From the NCBI RefSeq assembly GCF_002192455.1, contig NZ_CP021744.1, positions 3,812,001 through 3,876,000 on the forward strand: a DNA stretch of 64,000 bases, in the 5' to 3' direction. Position 1 is the first letter of the stretch; the number at the start of each line of letters is the position of its first letter. This document shows positions 49,160-58,945 of the stretch, piece after piece. Position numbers and translations under genes: made by a program. The notes under the pieces are model-generated. The model worked only from the letters and a program-made list of their open reading frames with translations, was not told the origin of the DNA and did not search any database. The stretch comes from Streptomyces albireticuli. Its GTDB lineage: Bacteria; Actinomycetota; Actinomycetes; Streptomycetales; Streptomycetaceae.

Positions 49160-50914
49160 TCAGAGCGGCGCCTCCCACACCACGCGCGTCCCGCCGCCGT
49201 CCTCCCCCAGCCCCGGCCCGTACGAGCTCGATCCGCCCAGCGACTCCGCCCGCTTGGCCAGGTTCCGCAGGCCGCTGCGCCGCCCGCCCTCGGGGATGCC
49301 CACGCCGTCGTCCGCCACGGTCAGCCGCACGGCCTCGCGCCCGTCCGGCAGCGTGGCCGTCGCGTCGACGACGACCTCCATCCGGGACGCCCGCGCGTGC
49401 CGGAAGGCGTTCGAAAGGGCCTCGCGCAGCGCGGCGATGAGGTTCTTGCCGGTGAGTTCGCCGACCTTCGCGTCGACCGGGCCGAGGAAGCTCGCCGAAG
49501 GCTGGAAGCCGAGCGGCACGGCCGCCGTGCCGAGCTCCCGCAGGACGCGCGTGCGCAGCCCGGCGGGCGCCTCCGCGGGCCCCTGCTGGAGCGCGAAGAT
49601 GGCCGTACGGATCTCCTGGATGGTCACGTCGAGCTCGTCGACGGCCTGCCCGACCTTCACCTTCACCTCGGGCACGACGGCCTGGCGCTGGGCGCTCTCC
49701 AGCATCAGGCCGGTCGCGAACAGCCGCTGGATGACCAGGTCGTGGAGGTCCCGGGCGATCCGGTCGCGGTCCTCGAAGACGGCGAGCCGCTCACGGTCGC
49801 GCTGCGCCTCGGCCAGGACCAGGGCGAGCGCAGCCTGCGCGGCGAACTGCGCGGCCAGGGTCCGCTCGGCGGGCGTGTACGGACGGGCCCCGCGCGCCCG
49901 GGGCGTGGCGAGCGTGCCGAGCACCCGGTCGCCGCTCCTGAGCGGCAGGAGCATGCTCGGGCCGAAGCGCGGCGCCACCCCCGTGATCATGCGGGGGTCG
50001 GTGGCCGAGTCGTCGATGAACACCGGTTCCCCGGCGAGCAGCTGGGAGACGACCGGGCTGTGCGGCGGTATCACCGTCCCCAGCAGGCCGGTGGGGTCCT
50101 CGGCGGAGACCGCGACCATCTCCAGGCCACCGCCGCCGTCCGGCAGCAGCACGATCCCGGCCGCCGAGTCCGCGAGCCTGCGCGCCTGTTCGGCGACGAC
50201 CGCCAGCGCGTCCTCGGCGTCGCTGCCCGACAGCAGGGCGGTCGTGACGGCCACCGAGCCGTCGATCCAGCGCATCCGCTGGCGGCCCTCGTCGTACACA
50301 CGGGCGTTGCCGATCGCGATGCCCGCCTCGGTGGCGAGGATCTTCACCATGTGGAGGTCCGCGATGCTGAACTCGCTGCCCCCGCGCTTGTCCGTGAGGT
50401 AGAGGTTCCCGAAGATCTCGCCCTCGACGCTGATGGGCACGCCCAGGAAGTTGCGCATGGGCGGGTGGCCCTCGGGAAAGCCGGAGAAGCGCGGATCGGA
50501 CGTGAGGTCGGCGAGCATCACCGGCGCGGGGTGGTGGATGAGCGCGCCGAGCAGCCCGTGACGGCCGTCCGGCAGGGCGCCGATGCGCTCGCGCTGCTCC
50601 TCCGTGACGCCGTAGGTGATGAAGTCGGAGAGGCCGCCGCGGGTGGAGTCGATGACGCCGATGGCCGCGTAGCGGGCGTCGGCGAGCTCGGCGGCGGTCT
50701 GCGCGATCCGGTCGAGGGTGGTGTGGAGCTCCAGGCCGGTGCCGACGGACCGCATGGCCTCCAGGAGCTGCGGCACGCGCGCGGTCAGCTCGGTGGACAT
50801 GCCCTGGAGGCTGCGGGTGGCCTCCGTGGCGATGGCGAGCGGATCCATCACGCGTGGGGTGTCCTGCGTGGGCCGCGCGCCCGGCGCGTCGGAGGGTCCT
50901 GCCGTGGCTGACAT
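49160..50914 (-). CDS. DevS/OsdK-like GAF sensor histidine kinase, last gene of the cyd operon
   Basis: Soluble kinase of 584 aa. Two GAF domains (about 60-205 and 215-365), then HisKA_3 with RDRIARDLHDLVIQRLFA (His391) and HATPase_c with AALREALSNAFRHA. GAF-A contains HPPMRNFLGVP (His150), the motif in which M. tuberculosis DevS keeps its proximal haem ligand His149 (recalled), so O2/NO/redox sensing is plausible. ATG 50914 lies ten bases after the cydCD stop; an earlier ATG at 50938 would overlap cydCD. Close coupling to cydABCD links it to oxygen limitation. No partner regulator gene is adjacent. Confidence 0.92.
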   Translation of the reverse strand: MSATAGPSDAPGARPTQDTPRVMDPLAIATEATRSLQGMSTELTARVPQLLEAMRSVGTGLELHTTLDRIAQTAAELADARYAAIGVIDSTRGGLSDFITYGVTEEQRERIGALPDGRHGLLGALIHHPAPVMLADLTSDPRFSGFPEGHPPMRNFLGVPISVEGEIFGNLYLTDKRGGSEFSIADLHMVKILATEAGIAIGNARVYDEGRQRMRWIDGSVAVTTALLSGSDAEDALAVVAEQARRLADSAAGIVLLPDGGGGLEMVAVSAEDPTGLLGTVIPPHSPVVSQLLAGEPVFIDDSATDPRMITGVAPRFGPSMLLPLRSGDRVLGTLATPRARGARPYTPAERTLAAQFAAQAALALVLAEAQRDRERLAVFEDRDRIARDLHDLVIQRLFATGLMLESAQRQAVVPEVKVKVGQAVDELDVTIQEIRTAIFALQQGPAEAPAGLRTRVLRELGTAAVPLGFQPSASFLGPVDAKVGELTGKNLIAALREALSNAFRHARASRMEVVVDATATLPDGREAVRLTVADDGVGIPEGGRRSGLRNLAKRAESLGGSSSYGPGLGEDGGGTRVVWEAPL

Positions 50915-50924
50915 GCCCCAGAGC

Positions 50925-53900
50925 CTAATAAGCACCATTTGTCATGGAAAGGGGGCTCTCCAGGGAGGTTTCCGCGGTCCGCGCGGCGGGGGTCCGCACC
51001 GCACCGGCCCCGCCGCCCGGGACAACGACCGGGACACCGGCCGGGACACCGCCCTCCACCGCGCCCAGGGCGTCCGTGGCCTCCTCCCGCTCCAGCATCC
51101 GCCGGAACGGCCCGTCCGCCGCCACCAGCTCGCCGTACGTCCCGCGCTGCACCGCCCGCCCCCGGTCCAGCACGATCACCTCGTCGACGGCCTCCAGGCC
51201 GGCCAGCCGGTGCGTGATCAGAACGGTCGTGCGGCCCTCGGTCGCGGCCAGGAGGTCGGCGGTGAGCGCGTCGGCGGTCGGCAGGTCGAGGTGCTCGGCG
51301 GGCTCGTCCAGCACGAGCACGGGGAAGTCCGCGAGCAGCGCGCGGGCCAGCGCGACCCGCTGCCGCTGACCGCCGGACAGCCGCGCCCCGTGCTCGCCGA
51401 CCAGCGTGTCCAGCCCCTCCGGCAGGCCCTCCACCCACTCCAGGAGCCGGGCGGCCCGCAGCACGGCGCGCAGTTCGCCGTCCGTCGCGTCCGGACGGGC
51501 GAGCCGCAGGTTCTCCCGGACGGAGCTGTCGAAGAGGTGCGCGTCCTGGGCGCACAGGCCCACCAGCCGCCGCACCCCGTCGCCCGCCATCCTGGCGGTG
51601 TCCTCGCCCGCCAGCGTGTACGTACCGGCCTCGGCGTCCAGGAAGCGCAGCAGCACCTGCGCCAGCGTCGTCTTGCCCGCCCCGGACTGCCCGACGACGG
51701 CCACCCGGCGGCCGGCCGGCAGCTCCAGCGCGAAGTCCTCCAGCGCGGGCGCCGCCTGCCCCGGATGGCGCGCCGTAAGGTTCACCAGCCGCAGCGGGAA
51801 CGGGGACGACGGCGCCTCGGCCGTCCCCTCCGTCACCGGCACGGGCGCGTCCAGCACCTCGTACACGCGCTCCGCGGCGCGCCGTACGCGCTGCCGGTAC
51901 TGCACCGCGAGGGGCAGCCCGGCCACGGCCTCGAAGGCGGCCAGGGGGATGAGCACGACCACCGCGAGCCACAGGCCGTCCAGGCGGCCGTCGCGCACGG
52001 CGAGCGTGCCCACCCAGGCCGCGGCGGCGACGGTGAGCCCACAGGCGAGGGCGCTCAGACCGGAGCCGAGCGCGGTCGCGGCCGAGCCCCGGCGCGCGAT
52101 GGCGGTGAGCGCGCCGTCGGCGCGGCGTACGCGCTCCAGCCGCGACGGCAGGGCGCCCGCGACGGTCAGCTCCGCGGTGCCCGCGAGCAGGTCGACGACC
52201 TGTGTCGACAACTCGCCCCGCGCGGGCGCGAGCTGCCGCTCCGCGCGCCGGGCGACCGCGCCGGACAGCGCCGGTACGGCCACCCCGGCGGCCAGCAGCC
52301 CGAGCGCCAGCACCAGGCCCGCCTCCGGCAGCAGCCACGCCGTGAAGCCCACCGACACGGCGCCGACGACGACGGCCGAGCCGAGCGGCAGCAGCCACCG
52401 CAGGAAGTAGTCCTGGAGGGCGTCCACGTCCGCGACCAGCCGGGAGAGGAGGTCGCCCCGCCGGGTGTCCCGGAGCCCGGCCGGGGCCAGGCGCTCCAGC
52501 CGCCCGTACACCGCGACCCGCAGGCCCGCCAGGGCGCGCAGCACCGCGTCGTGGGAGACCAGGCGCTCGGCGTAGCGGAAGACGGCGCGCCCGATGCCGA
52601 ACGCGCGGGTCGCGGTGACGGCGACCATCAGGTAGAGCACCGGCGGCTGCTGCGAGGCGCGGGAGATGAGCCAGCCCGAGACGGCCATGAGGCCCACGGC
52701 GCTGCCCAGCGCCAGGCTGCCGAGCAGCAGCGCCAGCCCGAACCGCCCCCACCAGGGCCGCCCGGAGGCACGCACCCGGGCCAGCACGCCCGCCTTACGG
52801 GCGGTCCCGGGCGCGTCCCGCCTGTCCGTCTCCCGCTCCTCCGGAAGGGGCGGGGACGGCGCGGGAGCCGGTGCGGCCGGGGCCGGAGCCGCCGGCGCGC
52901 CCTCACCCGCGGGGGAAGCCACCGCGCCGGGCAGCCGCACCACCCGGTCCGCGACCGCGAGCAGCGCCGGCCGGTGGACGACGAGCAGCACGGTGCGGCC
53001 CACGGCGAGCCTGCGCACGGCGTCCACGACCGCCGCCTCGGTCTCCCCGTCGAGGTTCGCGGTCGGCTCGTCGAGCAGCAGCACGGGCCGGTCGGCGAGG
53101 AACGCGCGGGCCAGCGCGACGCGTTGGCGCTGCCCGGCGGAGAGCCCGGCGCCGTCCTCGCCGAGGCGGGTGTCAGTGCCCTGGGGCAGCATGGAGACGA
53201 AGTCGAGCGCACCGGCCGCCCGCAGTGCTTCGCGCACCTGGTCGTCCGTGGCGTCCGGCCGGGCCAGTCGTACGTTCTCGGCGACCGTCCCGGCGAGGAG
53301 ACGGGGTCGTTGCGGGACCCAGGCCACCTGGTCCCGCCAGCTTTCGGGGGAGAGCGATGACAGATCCGTACCGCCGACGAGCACCCGGCCGGCCGCGGGC
53401 CGGGCGAAGCCGAGCAGCACGTCCAGCAGGGTCGACTTGCCGGCCCCGCTCGGGCCCACGAGCGCGACGGTCTCCCCGGGCCGCACCTCGAACGAGGTCT
53501 CGGGCAGCGAGGGTTCGGCCCGCCCCGGGTGCCGTACGACGAGCTGTTCGACGGCCAGGGCCGCGCTCCGCGCGTCGGGCGCCGGCGTCCCGCCGACGGG
53601 CGCGGGCTCGGTCTCCAGGACGGCGAAGACCTCGTCGGCGGCGGCCAGCCCCTCGGCGGCCGCGTGGTACTGCGCGCCGACCTGGCGCAGCGGCAGATAC
53701 GCCTCGGGGGCGAGCACGAGCACCATCAGGCCCGTGTAGAGATCGAGTTCGCCGTGGACGAGCCGCATCCCGATGCCGACGGCGACGAGCGCCACGGACA
53801 GGGTGGCCAGCAGTTCCAGCGCGAAGGAGGAGAGGAAGGCGAGGCGCAGCGTGCGCAGCGTGGCCCGCCGGTAGTCGGCGGTGATCGCGCGGATCGACTC

Positions 53901-54560
53901 GGCCTGCGCCTTGGCCCGCCCGAAGACCTTGAGGGTGGGCAGTCCGGCGACGACGTCGAGGAAGTGCCCGGAGAGCCGGGACAGCAGCCGCCACTGCCGG
54001 TCCATGCGGGACTGCGTGGCCCAGCCGATGAGGACCATGAAGAGGGGGATGAGCGGCAGCGTGAGGACGATCACGAGCGCGGAGACCCAGTCCGCGGTGA
54101 CGATACGGGCGAGCACGGCCACGGGGACCACGACGGCGAGGCCCAGCTGGGGCAGGTAGCGCGCGAAGTAGTCGTCCAGCGCGTCGATCCCGCGCGTGGC
54201 GAGGGTGGTGAGCTCACCGGTCCGGCGCGAGTCGAGCCAGGCGGGCCCGAGCCGGCCGGCGTGGGCCAGCAGCCGGGTGCGCAGCTGGGACTTGACGGCC
54301 GCGCTCGCGCGGTGGGCGGTCAGCTCGGTCAGCCAGGAGACGGCCGCCCGGCCCAGGGCGACGGCGGCCAGCAGGGCGAGTTGCCCGGCCAGGTCGTCCG
54401 CGCCGCGGCCGTGCTGGAAGGCGCCCGTCACCACCTCGGCGACGAGCATCGCCTGGGCGATGACGAGCCCGGCCCCCGCCAGCCCGAGCACGACGGAGGC
54501 GACCAGGAAGAGGCGGGTCGCGGAGGCGTACCGGAGCAGGCGGGGGTCGACGGGCTTCAT
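50925..54560 (-). CDS. cydCD: CydCD fused ABC exporter for cytochrome bd assembly
   Basis: Single polypeptide of 1211 aa carrying both half-transporters. The CydD half (1-560) has six membrane helices and an ATPase with GPSGAGKST, LSAGQRQRVALARA and VLLLDEP. The CydC half (about 600-1211) has six helices and GQSGAGKTT, LSGGQRQRVALARA and VLVLDEP. A Pro/Ala linker lies between. It exports reduced thiols (glutathione/cysteine in E. coli) needed for bd-oxidase maturation. The fusion is normal for actinomycetes. It begins 13 bp after cydB; the kinase follows after ten bases. Confidence 0.96.
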   Translation of the reverse strand: MKPVDPRLLRYASATRLFLVASVVLGLAGAGLVIAQAMLVAEVVTGAFQHGRGADDLAGQLALLAAVALGRAAVSWLTELTAHRASAAVKSQLRTRLLAHAGRLGPAWLDSRRTGELTTLATRGIDALDDYFARYLPQLGLAVVVPVAVLARIVTADWVSALVIVLTLPLIPLFMVLIGWATQSRMDRQWRLLSRLSGHFLDVVAGLPTLKVFGRAKAQAESIRAITADYRRATLRTLRLAFLSSFALELLATLSVALVAVGIGMRLVHGELDLYTGLMVLVLAPEAYLPLRQVGAQYHAAAEGLAAADEVFAVLETEPAPVGGTPAPDARSAALAVEQLVVRHPGRAEPSLPETSFEVRPGETVALVGPSGAGKSTLLDVLLGFARPAAGRVLVGGTDLSSLSPESWRDQVAWVPQRPRLLAGTVAENVRLARPDATDDQVREALRAAGALDFVSMLPQGTDTRLGEDGAGLSAGQRQRVALARAFLADRPVLLLDEPTANLDGETEAAVVDAVRRLAVGRTVLLVVHRPALLAVADRVVRLPGAVASPAGEGAPAAPAPAAPAPAPSPPLPEERETDRRDAPGTARKAGVLARVRASGRPWWGRFGLALLLGSLALGSAVGLMAVSGWLISRASQQPPVLYLMVAVTATRAFGIGRAVFRYAERLVSHDAVLRALAGLRVAVYGRLERLAPAGLRDTRRGDLLSRLVADVDALQDYFLRWLLPLGSAVVVGAVSVGFTAWLLPEAGLVLALGLLAAGVAVPALSGAVARRAERQLAPARGELSTQVVDLLAGTAELTVAGALPSRLERVRRADGALTAIARRGSAATALGSGLSALACGLTVAAAAWVGTLAVRDGRLDGLWLAVVVLIPLAAFEAVAGLPLAVQYRQRVRRAAERVYEVLDAPVPVTEGTAEAPSSPFPLRLVNLTARHPGQAAPALEDFALELPAGRRVAVVGQSGAGKTTLAQVLLRFLDAEAGTYTLAGEDTARMAGDGVRRLVGLCAQDAHLFDSSVRENLRLARPDATDGELRAVLRAARLLEWVEGLPEGLDTLVGEHGARLSGGQRQRVALARALLADFPVLVLDEPAEHLDLPTADALTADLLAATEGRTTVLITHRLAGLEAVDEVIVLDRGRAVQRGTYGELVAADGPFRRMLEREEATDALGAVEGGVPAGVPVVVPGGGAGAVRTPAARTAETSLESPLSMTNGAY

Positions 54561-54573
54561 GCGCGTTCCGTCC

Positions 54574-55593
54574 TCAGTGGGTGGTGGCGGGGGCCGCGGG
54601 GGCGGGGATGTGCTGTGTGCCGATCCGCTTGCGGAAGACCCAGTAGGTCCACCCCTGGTAGGCGATGATCAGCGGGGTCATCGGCACCGCGACCCACGTC
54701 ATGATCTTCAGCGTGTAGGGGCTGGAGGCGGAGTCGGCGACGGTCAGGCTCCAGGCCGGGTTGACCGAGGACGGCATGACGTCGGGGAAGAGGGCGAGGA
54801 AGACCAGCGCGAAGGCGGCCACGATCGCGGCCCCGGAGAGCCCGAAGGCCCAGCCCTCGCGCCCGAAGTGGTTCATGACCAGGGCGGCGGCCAGCGCGGC
54901 CACGGCGACGACCAGCGCGGGGAGGCTGCGCCCGTTGCCGGACTCGGCCTGCGTCCAGCCGAGGAAGGCCACAGCGAGCACGCCGGAGGTCATGCCGAGG
55001 ACCGTGGCGTACGAGCGCGCCCGGTGCCGGATGTCCCCGACGGTCTTGAGCGCGGTGAAGACGGCGCCGTGGAAGGTGAAGAGCACCAGCGTGAGGAGGC
55101 CGCCGAGGAGCGCGTACGGGCTCAGCAGGTCCGTCAGGTCACCGCTGAAGTTCTTGTCCGGCCCGATCGGCACGCCGCGCACGATGTTGGCGAAGGTGAG
55201 GCCCCAGAGGAAGGCGGGCAGCAGCGAGCACCAGAAGATCGCGTGTTCCCAGCTGCGCTGCCAGCGCTCCTCGGGCCGCTTGTGGCGGTACTCGAAGGCG
55301 ACGCCGCGCACGATCAGGCAGACCAGGATGAGCAGGAACGGCAGGTAGAAGCCGCTGAACAGGGTGGCGTACCAGTCGGGGAAGGCGGCGAAGGTCGCTC
55401 CGGCGGCGGTGATCAGCCAGACCTCGTTGCCGTCCCAGACGGGCCCGATGGTGTTGATCAGCACGCGTCGTTCGGTGCGGTCCCGGGCGAGGCCCTTGGT
55501 CAGGATGCCGACGCCGAAGTCGAAGCCCTCCAGGAAGAAGTAGCCGGTCCACAGGACCGCGATCAGCAGGAACCAGAAGTCGTGGAGTGCCAT
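54574..55593 (-). CDS. cydB: Cytochrome bd oxidase subunit II
   Basis: Membrane protein of 339 aa with eight to nine helices. The opening HDFWFLLIAVLWTGYFFLEGFDFGVGIL is the CydB signature, with the acidic FEGFDFG segment, and VWDGNEVWLITAAGATFAAFP follows. It forms the CydAB quinol oxidase with cydA, reducing O2 to water with high affinity. The start is 24 bp after cydA's stop. Length fits the short CydB class of actinomycetes. Confidence 0.96.
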   Translation of the reverse strand: MALHDFWFLLIAVLWTGYFFLEGFDFGVGILTKGLARDRTERRVLINTIGPVWDGNEVWLITAAGATFAAFPDWYATLFSGFYLPFLLILVCLIVRGVAFEYRHKRPEERWQRSWEHAIFWCSLLPAFLWGLTFANIVRGVPIGPDKNFSGDLTDLLSPYALLGGLLTLVLFTFHGAVFTALKTVGDIRHRARSYATVLGMTSGVLAVAFLGWTQAESGNGRSLPALVVAVAALAAALVMNHFGREGWAFGLSGAAIVAAFALVFLALFPDVMPSSVNPAWSLTVADSASSPYTLKIMTWVAVPMTPLIIAYQGWTYWVFRKRIGTQHIPAPAAPATTH

Positions 55594-55617
55594 GGTTCGT
55601 CTCTCCGTTCGGCCGCG

Positions 55618-57195
55618 TCAGTACGCGAAGGTCAGCGGCTTGTCGGCGTCCTCGGGGCGGTCGCCCGCGCCGCCGGAGGGGAGCCGCAGCCGGGGGTCCT
55701 TCGCGGGCGGCTTCTCGTCCGTGTCCGGCCCCGCCTTGGCGTACTTCACCAGCAGCTTGACCTCGACCACCGCGAGCACTCCGTAGAGCAGGGTGAACAC
55801 GCCCATGGAGGTGAGGACCTCCGCCTGGCTCACGCCGGGCGACACGGCGCTGCCGGTCTTCATCAGCCCGTAGACGGCCCAGGGCTGGCGGCCCATCTCG
55901 GTGAAGATCCAGCCGAAGGAGTTGGCGATCAGCGGGAAGCCCATGGTGAGGATGCCGATCCGCCAGGACCAGGTGGTGAAGAAGGGGCTCATCTCGCGGG
56001 TGCGCGTCAGCATCAGCCGCGGGACCTCGTTCTCGCCCGTCCGGAAGCGGGGGTCGAGCCAGAACTTCCGCCGGGTGGTCCACAGTCCGATCAGCGCGGC
56101 GACGAAGGACGTCATACCGAAGCCGATCATGAGCCGGAAGCCCCAGAAGGTCATGAAGATGCTGGGGATGTAGTCCTCCGGCTCGCCCCCGTAGAGCTGG
56201 GCCTCCCGGGCCGCGACGTCGTTGATGCCCGGGACGGCCTCGGTGAAGTTGTTGTGCGCGAGGAAGGAGAGCAGGCCGGGGATCTCTATCTCGACGCTGT
56301 TGTGGCCCTTGGAGACATCGCCGACGGCGAAGACCGAGAACGGCGCGGGCGACTTGGTCTCCCACAGGGCCTCGGCCGCGGCCATCTTCATGGGCTGCTG
56401 CTCGAACATCACCTTGCCGAGCTCGTCGCCGCTGATCGCGGTGCCGAGGCCGGCGATCACGGCCACCGTCAGGCCGACGCGCAGCGAGGTCCGCATCGCG
56501 CCGACCTGGTGCCGCTGCTTCTCGCCGAGCTCCTCGCCGCGCAGTTGCCTGCGCTTGGCGCGCCACAGGTGGAAGGAGGCGATGCCGACGACGAACGCGC
56601 CACCGGTGAGGAAGGCCGCGGTGAGGGTGTGGAAGACGACGACGAGGGTGGTGTTCTGGGTCAGGACGGCCCAGATGTCGGTGAGCTCGGCCTTCCCGGT
56701 CACCTTGTCGACGGCGTAGCCGACCGGGTGCTGCATCCAGGAGTTCGCGGCCAGGATGAAGTACGAGGAGAGCACCGTGCCGACGGCGACGATCCAGATG
56801 CACGCGCAGTGGATCTTCTTGGGGAGCTTGTCCCAGCCGAAGATCCACAGGCCGATGAAGGTGGACTCGAAGAAGAAGGCCAGCAGGGCCTCCATCGCGA
56901 GCGGAGCGCCGAAGACATCACCGACGAACCTGGAGTAGTCCGACCAGTTCATGCCGAACTGGAACTCCTGCACGATGCCGGTGACCACCCCCATCGCGAT
57001 GTTGATCAGGAAGAGCTTTCCCCAGAACTTCGTGGCATGGAAGTACTTGTCCTTGCCGGTCCGGACCCACGCGGTCTCCAGTCCGGCCGTGATCGCGGCG
57101 AGGCTGATCGTGAGCGGGACGAAGAGAAAGTGGTAGACGGTCGTGATGCCGAATTGCCAGCGGGCCAGCGTCTCAGGAGCCAAAGCCAGATTCAC
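55618..57195 (-). CDS. cydA: Cytochrome bd oxidase subunit I
   Basis: Haem-bearing subunit of 525 aa. The b595 ligand His22 lies in ARWQFGITTVYHFLFVPLTI (11-30), the b558 His and Met ligands in later helices, and GWIFTEMGRQPWAVYG carries the GRQPW motif for haem b595/d. The quinol loop is short, as in Gram-positive bacteria. GTG 57195 was chosen; it follows AAGGAGAG by five bases, whereas the ATG at 57231 has no ribosome site. It heads the cydA-cydB-cydCD-kinase operon, which is preceded by a perfect Rex operator (57291-57306). Confidence 0.97.
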   Translation of the reverse strand: MNLALAPETLARWQFGITTVYHFLFVPLTISLAAITAGLETAWVRTGKDKYFHATKFWGKLFLINIAMGVVTGIVQEFQFGMNWSDYSRFVGDVFGAPLAMEALLAFFFESTFIGLWIFGWDKLPKKIHCACIWIVAVGTVLSSYFILAANSWMQHPVGYAVDKVTGKAELTDIWAVLTQNTTLVVVFHTLTAAFLTGGAFVVGIASFHLWRAKRRQLRGEELGEKQRHQVGAMRTSLRVGLTVAVIAGLGTAISGDELGKVMFEQQPMKMAAAEALWETKSPAPFSVFAVGDVSKGHNSVEIEIPGLLSFLAHNNFTEAVPGINDVAAREAQLYGGEPEDYIPSIFMTFWGFRLMIGFGMTSFVAALIGLWTTRRKFWLDPRFRTGENEVPRLMLTRTREMSPFFTTWSWRIGILTMGFPLIANSFGWIFTEMGRQPWAVYGLMKTGSAVSPGVSQAEVLTSMGVFTLLYGVLAVVEVKLLVKYAKAGPDTDEKPPAKDPRLRLPSGGAGDRPEDADKPLTFAY

Positions 57196-57290
57196 TCGGT
57201 CTCTCCTTGCCTCTCGCGTCACCGGCAACACGGGTCGCCGACGTTATGCACCTGTATGCCCCAGGTAAAGCGGGACATAAAGGAAGAGCT

Positions 57291-57306
57291 TGTGAACGCG
57301 TTCACA
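57291..57306. promoter_or_regulatory. Rex operator upstream of cydA
   Basis: TGTGAACGCGTTCACA is a perfect 16-bp palindrome identical to the Rex site known at S. coelicolor cydABCD. It lies 96 bp before the GTG start. A further half-site-like TTCACAAG overlaps on the right (57307-57314). Rex senses NADH/NAD+ and represses under low NADH, so the operon should be induced by oxygen limitation. Confidence 0.93.
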
Positions 57307-57416
57307 TTCACAAGCATTATGGCGCACCCACTTTCCGGACAAGTCAGGGGGGTACCCCTTCGGCCCTAGCGGCGGGCGCCCCGGGCGGGAACCGCCCGGC
57401 CGCGGCCGGGAACGCC

Positions 57417-57450
57417 GGACGCCGCACACCCCGGAGGGTGTGCGGCGTCC
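57417..57450 (-). terminator. Perfect 15-bp stem-loop after hisC
   Basis: GGACGCCGCACACCC (57417-57431) pairs with GGGTGTGCGGCGTCC (57436-57450) around the tetraloop CGGA. It lies 40 bases downstream of the hisC stop and separates it from the cyd promoter region. Confidence 0.85.
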
Positions 57451-57489
57451 GTGGCCGGGGCGCCCGCGCCCGGCGAGCGGCCCGCGGGC

Positions 57490-58569
57490 TCAGAGCTCCT
57501 TGCGGAAGGCCTCCGCCGCCTGGAGGAAGAGGTCGTTGCCGGCCGTCTCGCCGATCGTCGCGCGGATGCCCTCACCCGGGAACGGCCGTACGACCACGCC
57601 CGCGCGCTCGCACGCCGCCGCGAAGTCCACCGCCCGCTCCCCCAGCCGCAGCCAGACGAAGTTGGCCTGCGTCTCCGGCACCGTCCAGCCCTGGGCCGTC
57701 AGCGCCTCGACCACCCGCGCCCGCTCCTCGACCAGGCCGCTCACCCGCACCCGCAGCGCGTCCTCGCTGCGCAGCGAGGCGATCGCCGCCTCCTGGGCGA
57801 TATGGCTCACGCCGAACGGGACGGCCGTCTTGCGCAGCGCCGCCGCGACTGGCTCATGGGCGACCGCGAAGCCGATCCGCAGCCCCGCCAGCCCGTACGC
57901 CTTGGAGAAGGTCCGCAGCACACAGACGTTCGGCCGGTCGCGGTAGAGGTCGAGCCCGTCCGGCACCTCGGCATCGCGCACGAACTCGATGTACGCCTCG
58001 TCCAGCACCACGAGGATGCCGGACGGCACCCGGTCCAGGAAGGACTCCAGCTCCGCCCGGCGCACCACGGTGCCGGTGGGGTTGTTGGGGTTGCAGACGA
58101 AGATCAGTCTGGTCCGGTCGGTGATCGCGGCCAGCATCGCCTCCAGGTCGTGGACCTCGCCCTCGGTCAGCGGGACCTGGACGGGGGTGGCCCCCGAGAC
58201 CTGGGTGATGATCGGGTACGCCTCGAAGGACCGCCAGGCGTAGATCACCTCGTCGCCCGGGCCCGCCGTGGCCTGCACCAGCTGCTGGGCCACGCCCACC
58301 GAGCCGGTGCCGGTGGCGAGGTGAGTGACCGGCACGGAGAAGCGCTCCGCGAGCTCGGCCATCAGCCCCGTGCAGGCCATGTCGGGGTACCGGTTGAGGG
58401 TGCCGGCCGCCGCGACGGCCTTCTCCAGCACGCCGGGCAGCGGCGGATAGGGGTTCTCGTTGGAGGACAGCTTGTACGCCACCGGGCCCTCGGCGGCGGC
58501 CGGCTTGCCGGGCTTGTAGGTCGGCACGCCCTCCAGGGCGGCGCGCAGCTTCGGGGTCTTCTCGGTCAC
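57490..58569 (-). CDS. hisC: Histidinol-phosphate aminotransferase
   Basis: PLP enzyme of 359 aa (fold type I, class II). SSNENPYPP opens the domain; FVCNPNNPTGTV, VLDEAYIEFV and TFSKAYGLAGLRIGF, which contains the PLP lysine, are clear. It aminates imidazole acetol phosphate in histidine synthesis; some actinomycete paralogues instead act on phenylpyruvate (Pat), so the second role cannot be excluded. GTG 58569 follows GAGGAGG by seven bases. In S. coelicolor this gene also neighbours cydABCD, away from the main his operon (recalled). Confidence 0.93.
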   Translation of the reverse strand: MTEKTPKLRAALEGVPTYKPGKPAAAEGPVAYKLSSNENPYPPLPGVLEKAVAAAGTLNRYPDMACTGLMAELAERFSVPVTHLATGTGSVGVAQQLVQATAGPGDEVIYAWRSFEAYPIITQVSGATPVQVPLTEGEVHDLEAMLAAITDRTRLIFVCNPNNPTGTVVRRAELESFLDRVPSGILVVLDEAYIEFVRDAEVPDGLDLYRDRPNVCVLRTFSKAYGLAGLRIGFAVAHEPVAAALRKTAVPFGVSHIAQEAAIASLRSEDALRVRVSGLVEERARVVEALTAQGWTVPETQANFVWLRLGERAVDFAAACERAGVVVRPFPGEGIRATIGETAGNDLFLQAAEAFRKEL

Positions 58570-58945
58570 CGCGGGTCCTCCTCGACATCCCGTGCGCACG
58601 ACGGCCAGGGACGCACCGCACACGAATAGCGGACTTCAATACTGCACACCTTAAGAGGATTCACCGGGGCGGCGTCCAGAGCAGGGGGAGCGCTGGTCGA
58701 GATGGCGTGCGCCGGTGGCGAGCGCCGTGGCGCGCATCACCCATGAAGGTGAGTTGAGACCACTTCGAGACCTGGACCATCCGCGAGACCCGGATATGCC
58801 AGAGGCCAACGGTTCACCGTCGATACCCATAACCCTCTGCGTTTCCATGGTCATTGGGTGGAAATGCGCTTGCAGAAACGTGCCTGTCAACAGCCAAATA
58901 CGTCGCCCTGTCAATGGACCACCCGAGCCCTACTATCGGCTCGCC
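58570..58945. promoter_or_regulatory. Divergent gap between hisC and the LacI regulator gene
   Basis: The 376-bp gap is AT-richer around 58620-58670 and 58840-58935. CCTGTCAA is repeated at 58881-58888 and 58908-58915, 27 bp apart, shortly before the regulator start, and could form its autoregulatory site. No hexamer pair was assigned and no small gene is supported. Confidence 0.4.

Noticed and set aside
54196..57369. 1057-codon open frame antisense to cydCD, cydB and cydA
   Set aside because: Length comes from third-position GC bias in the real cyd genes; the translation is low-complexity Glu/Gly/His-rich with no motif.
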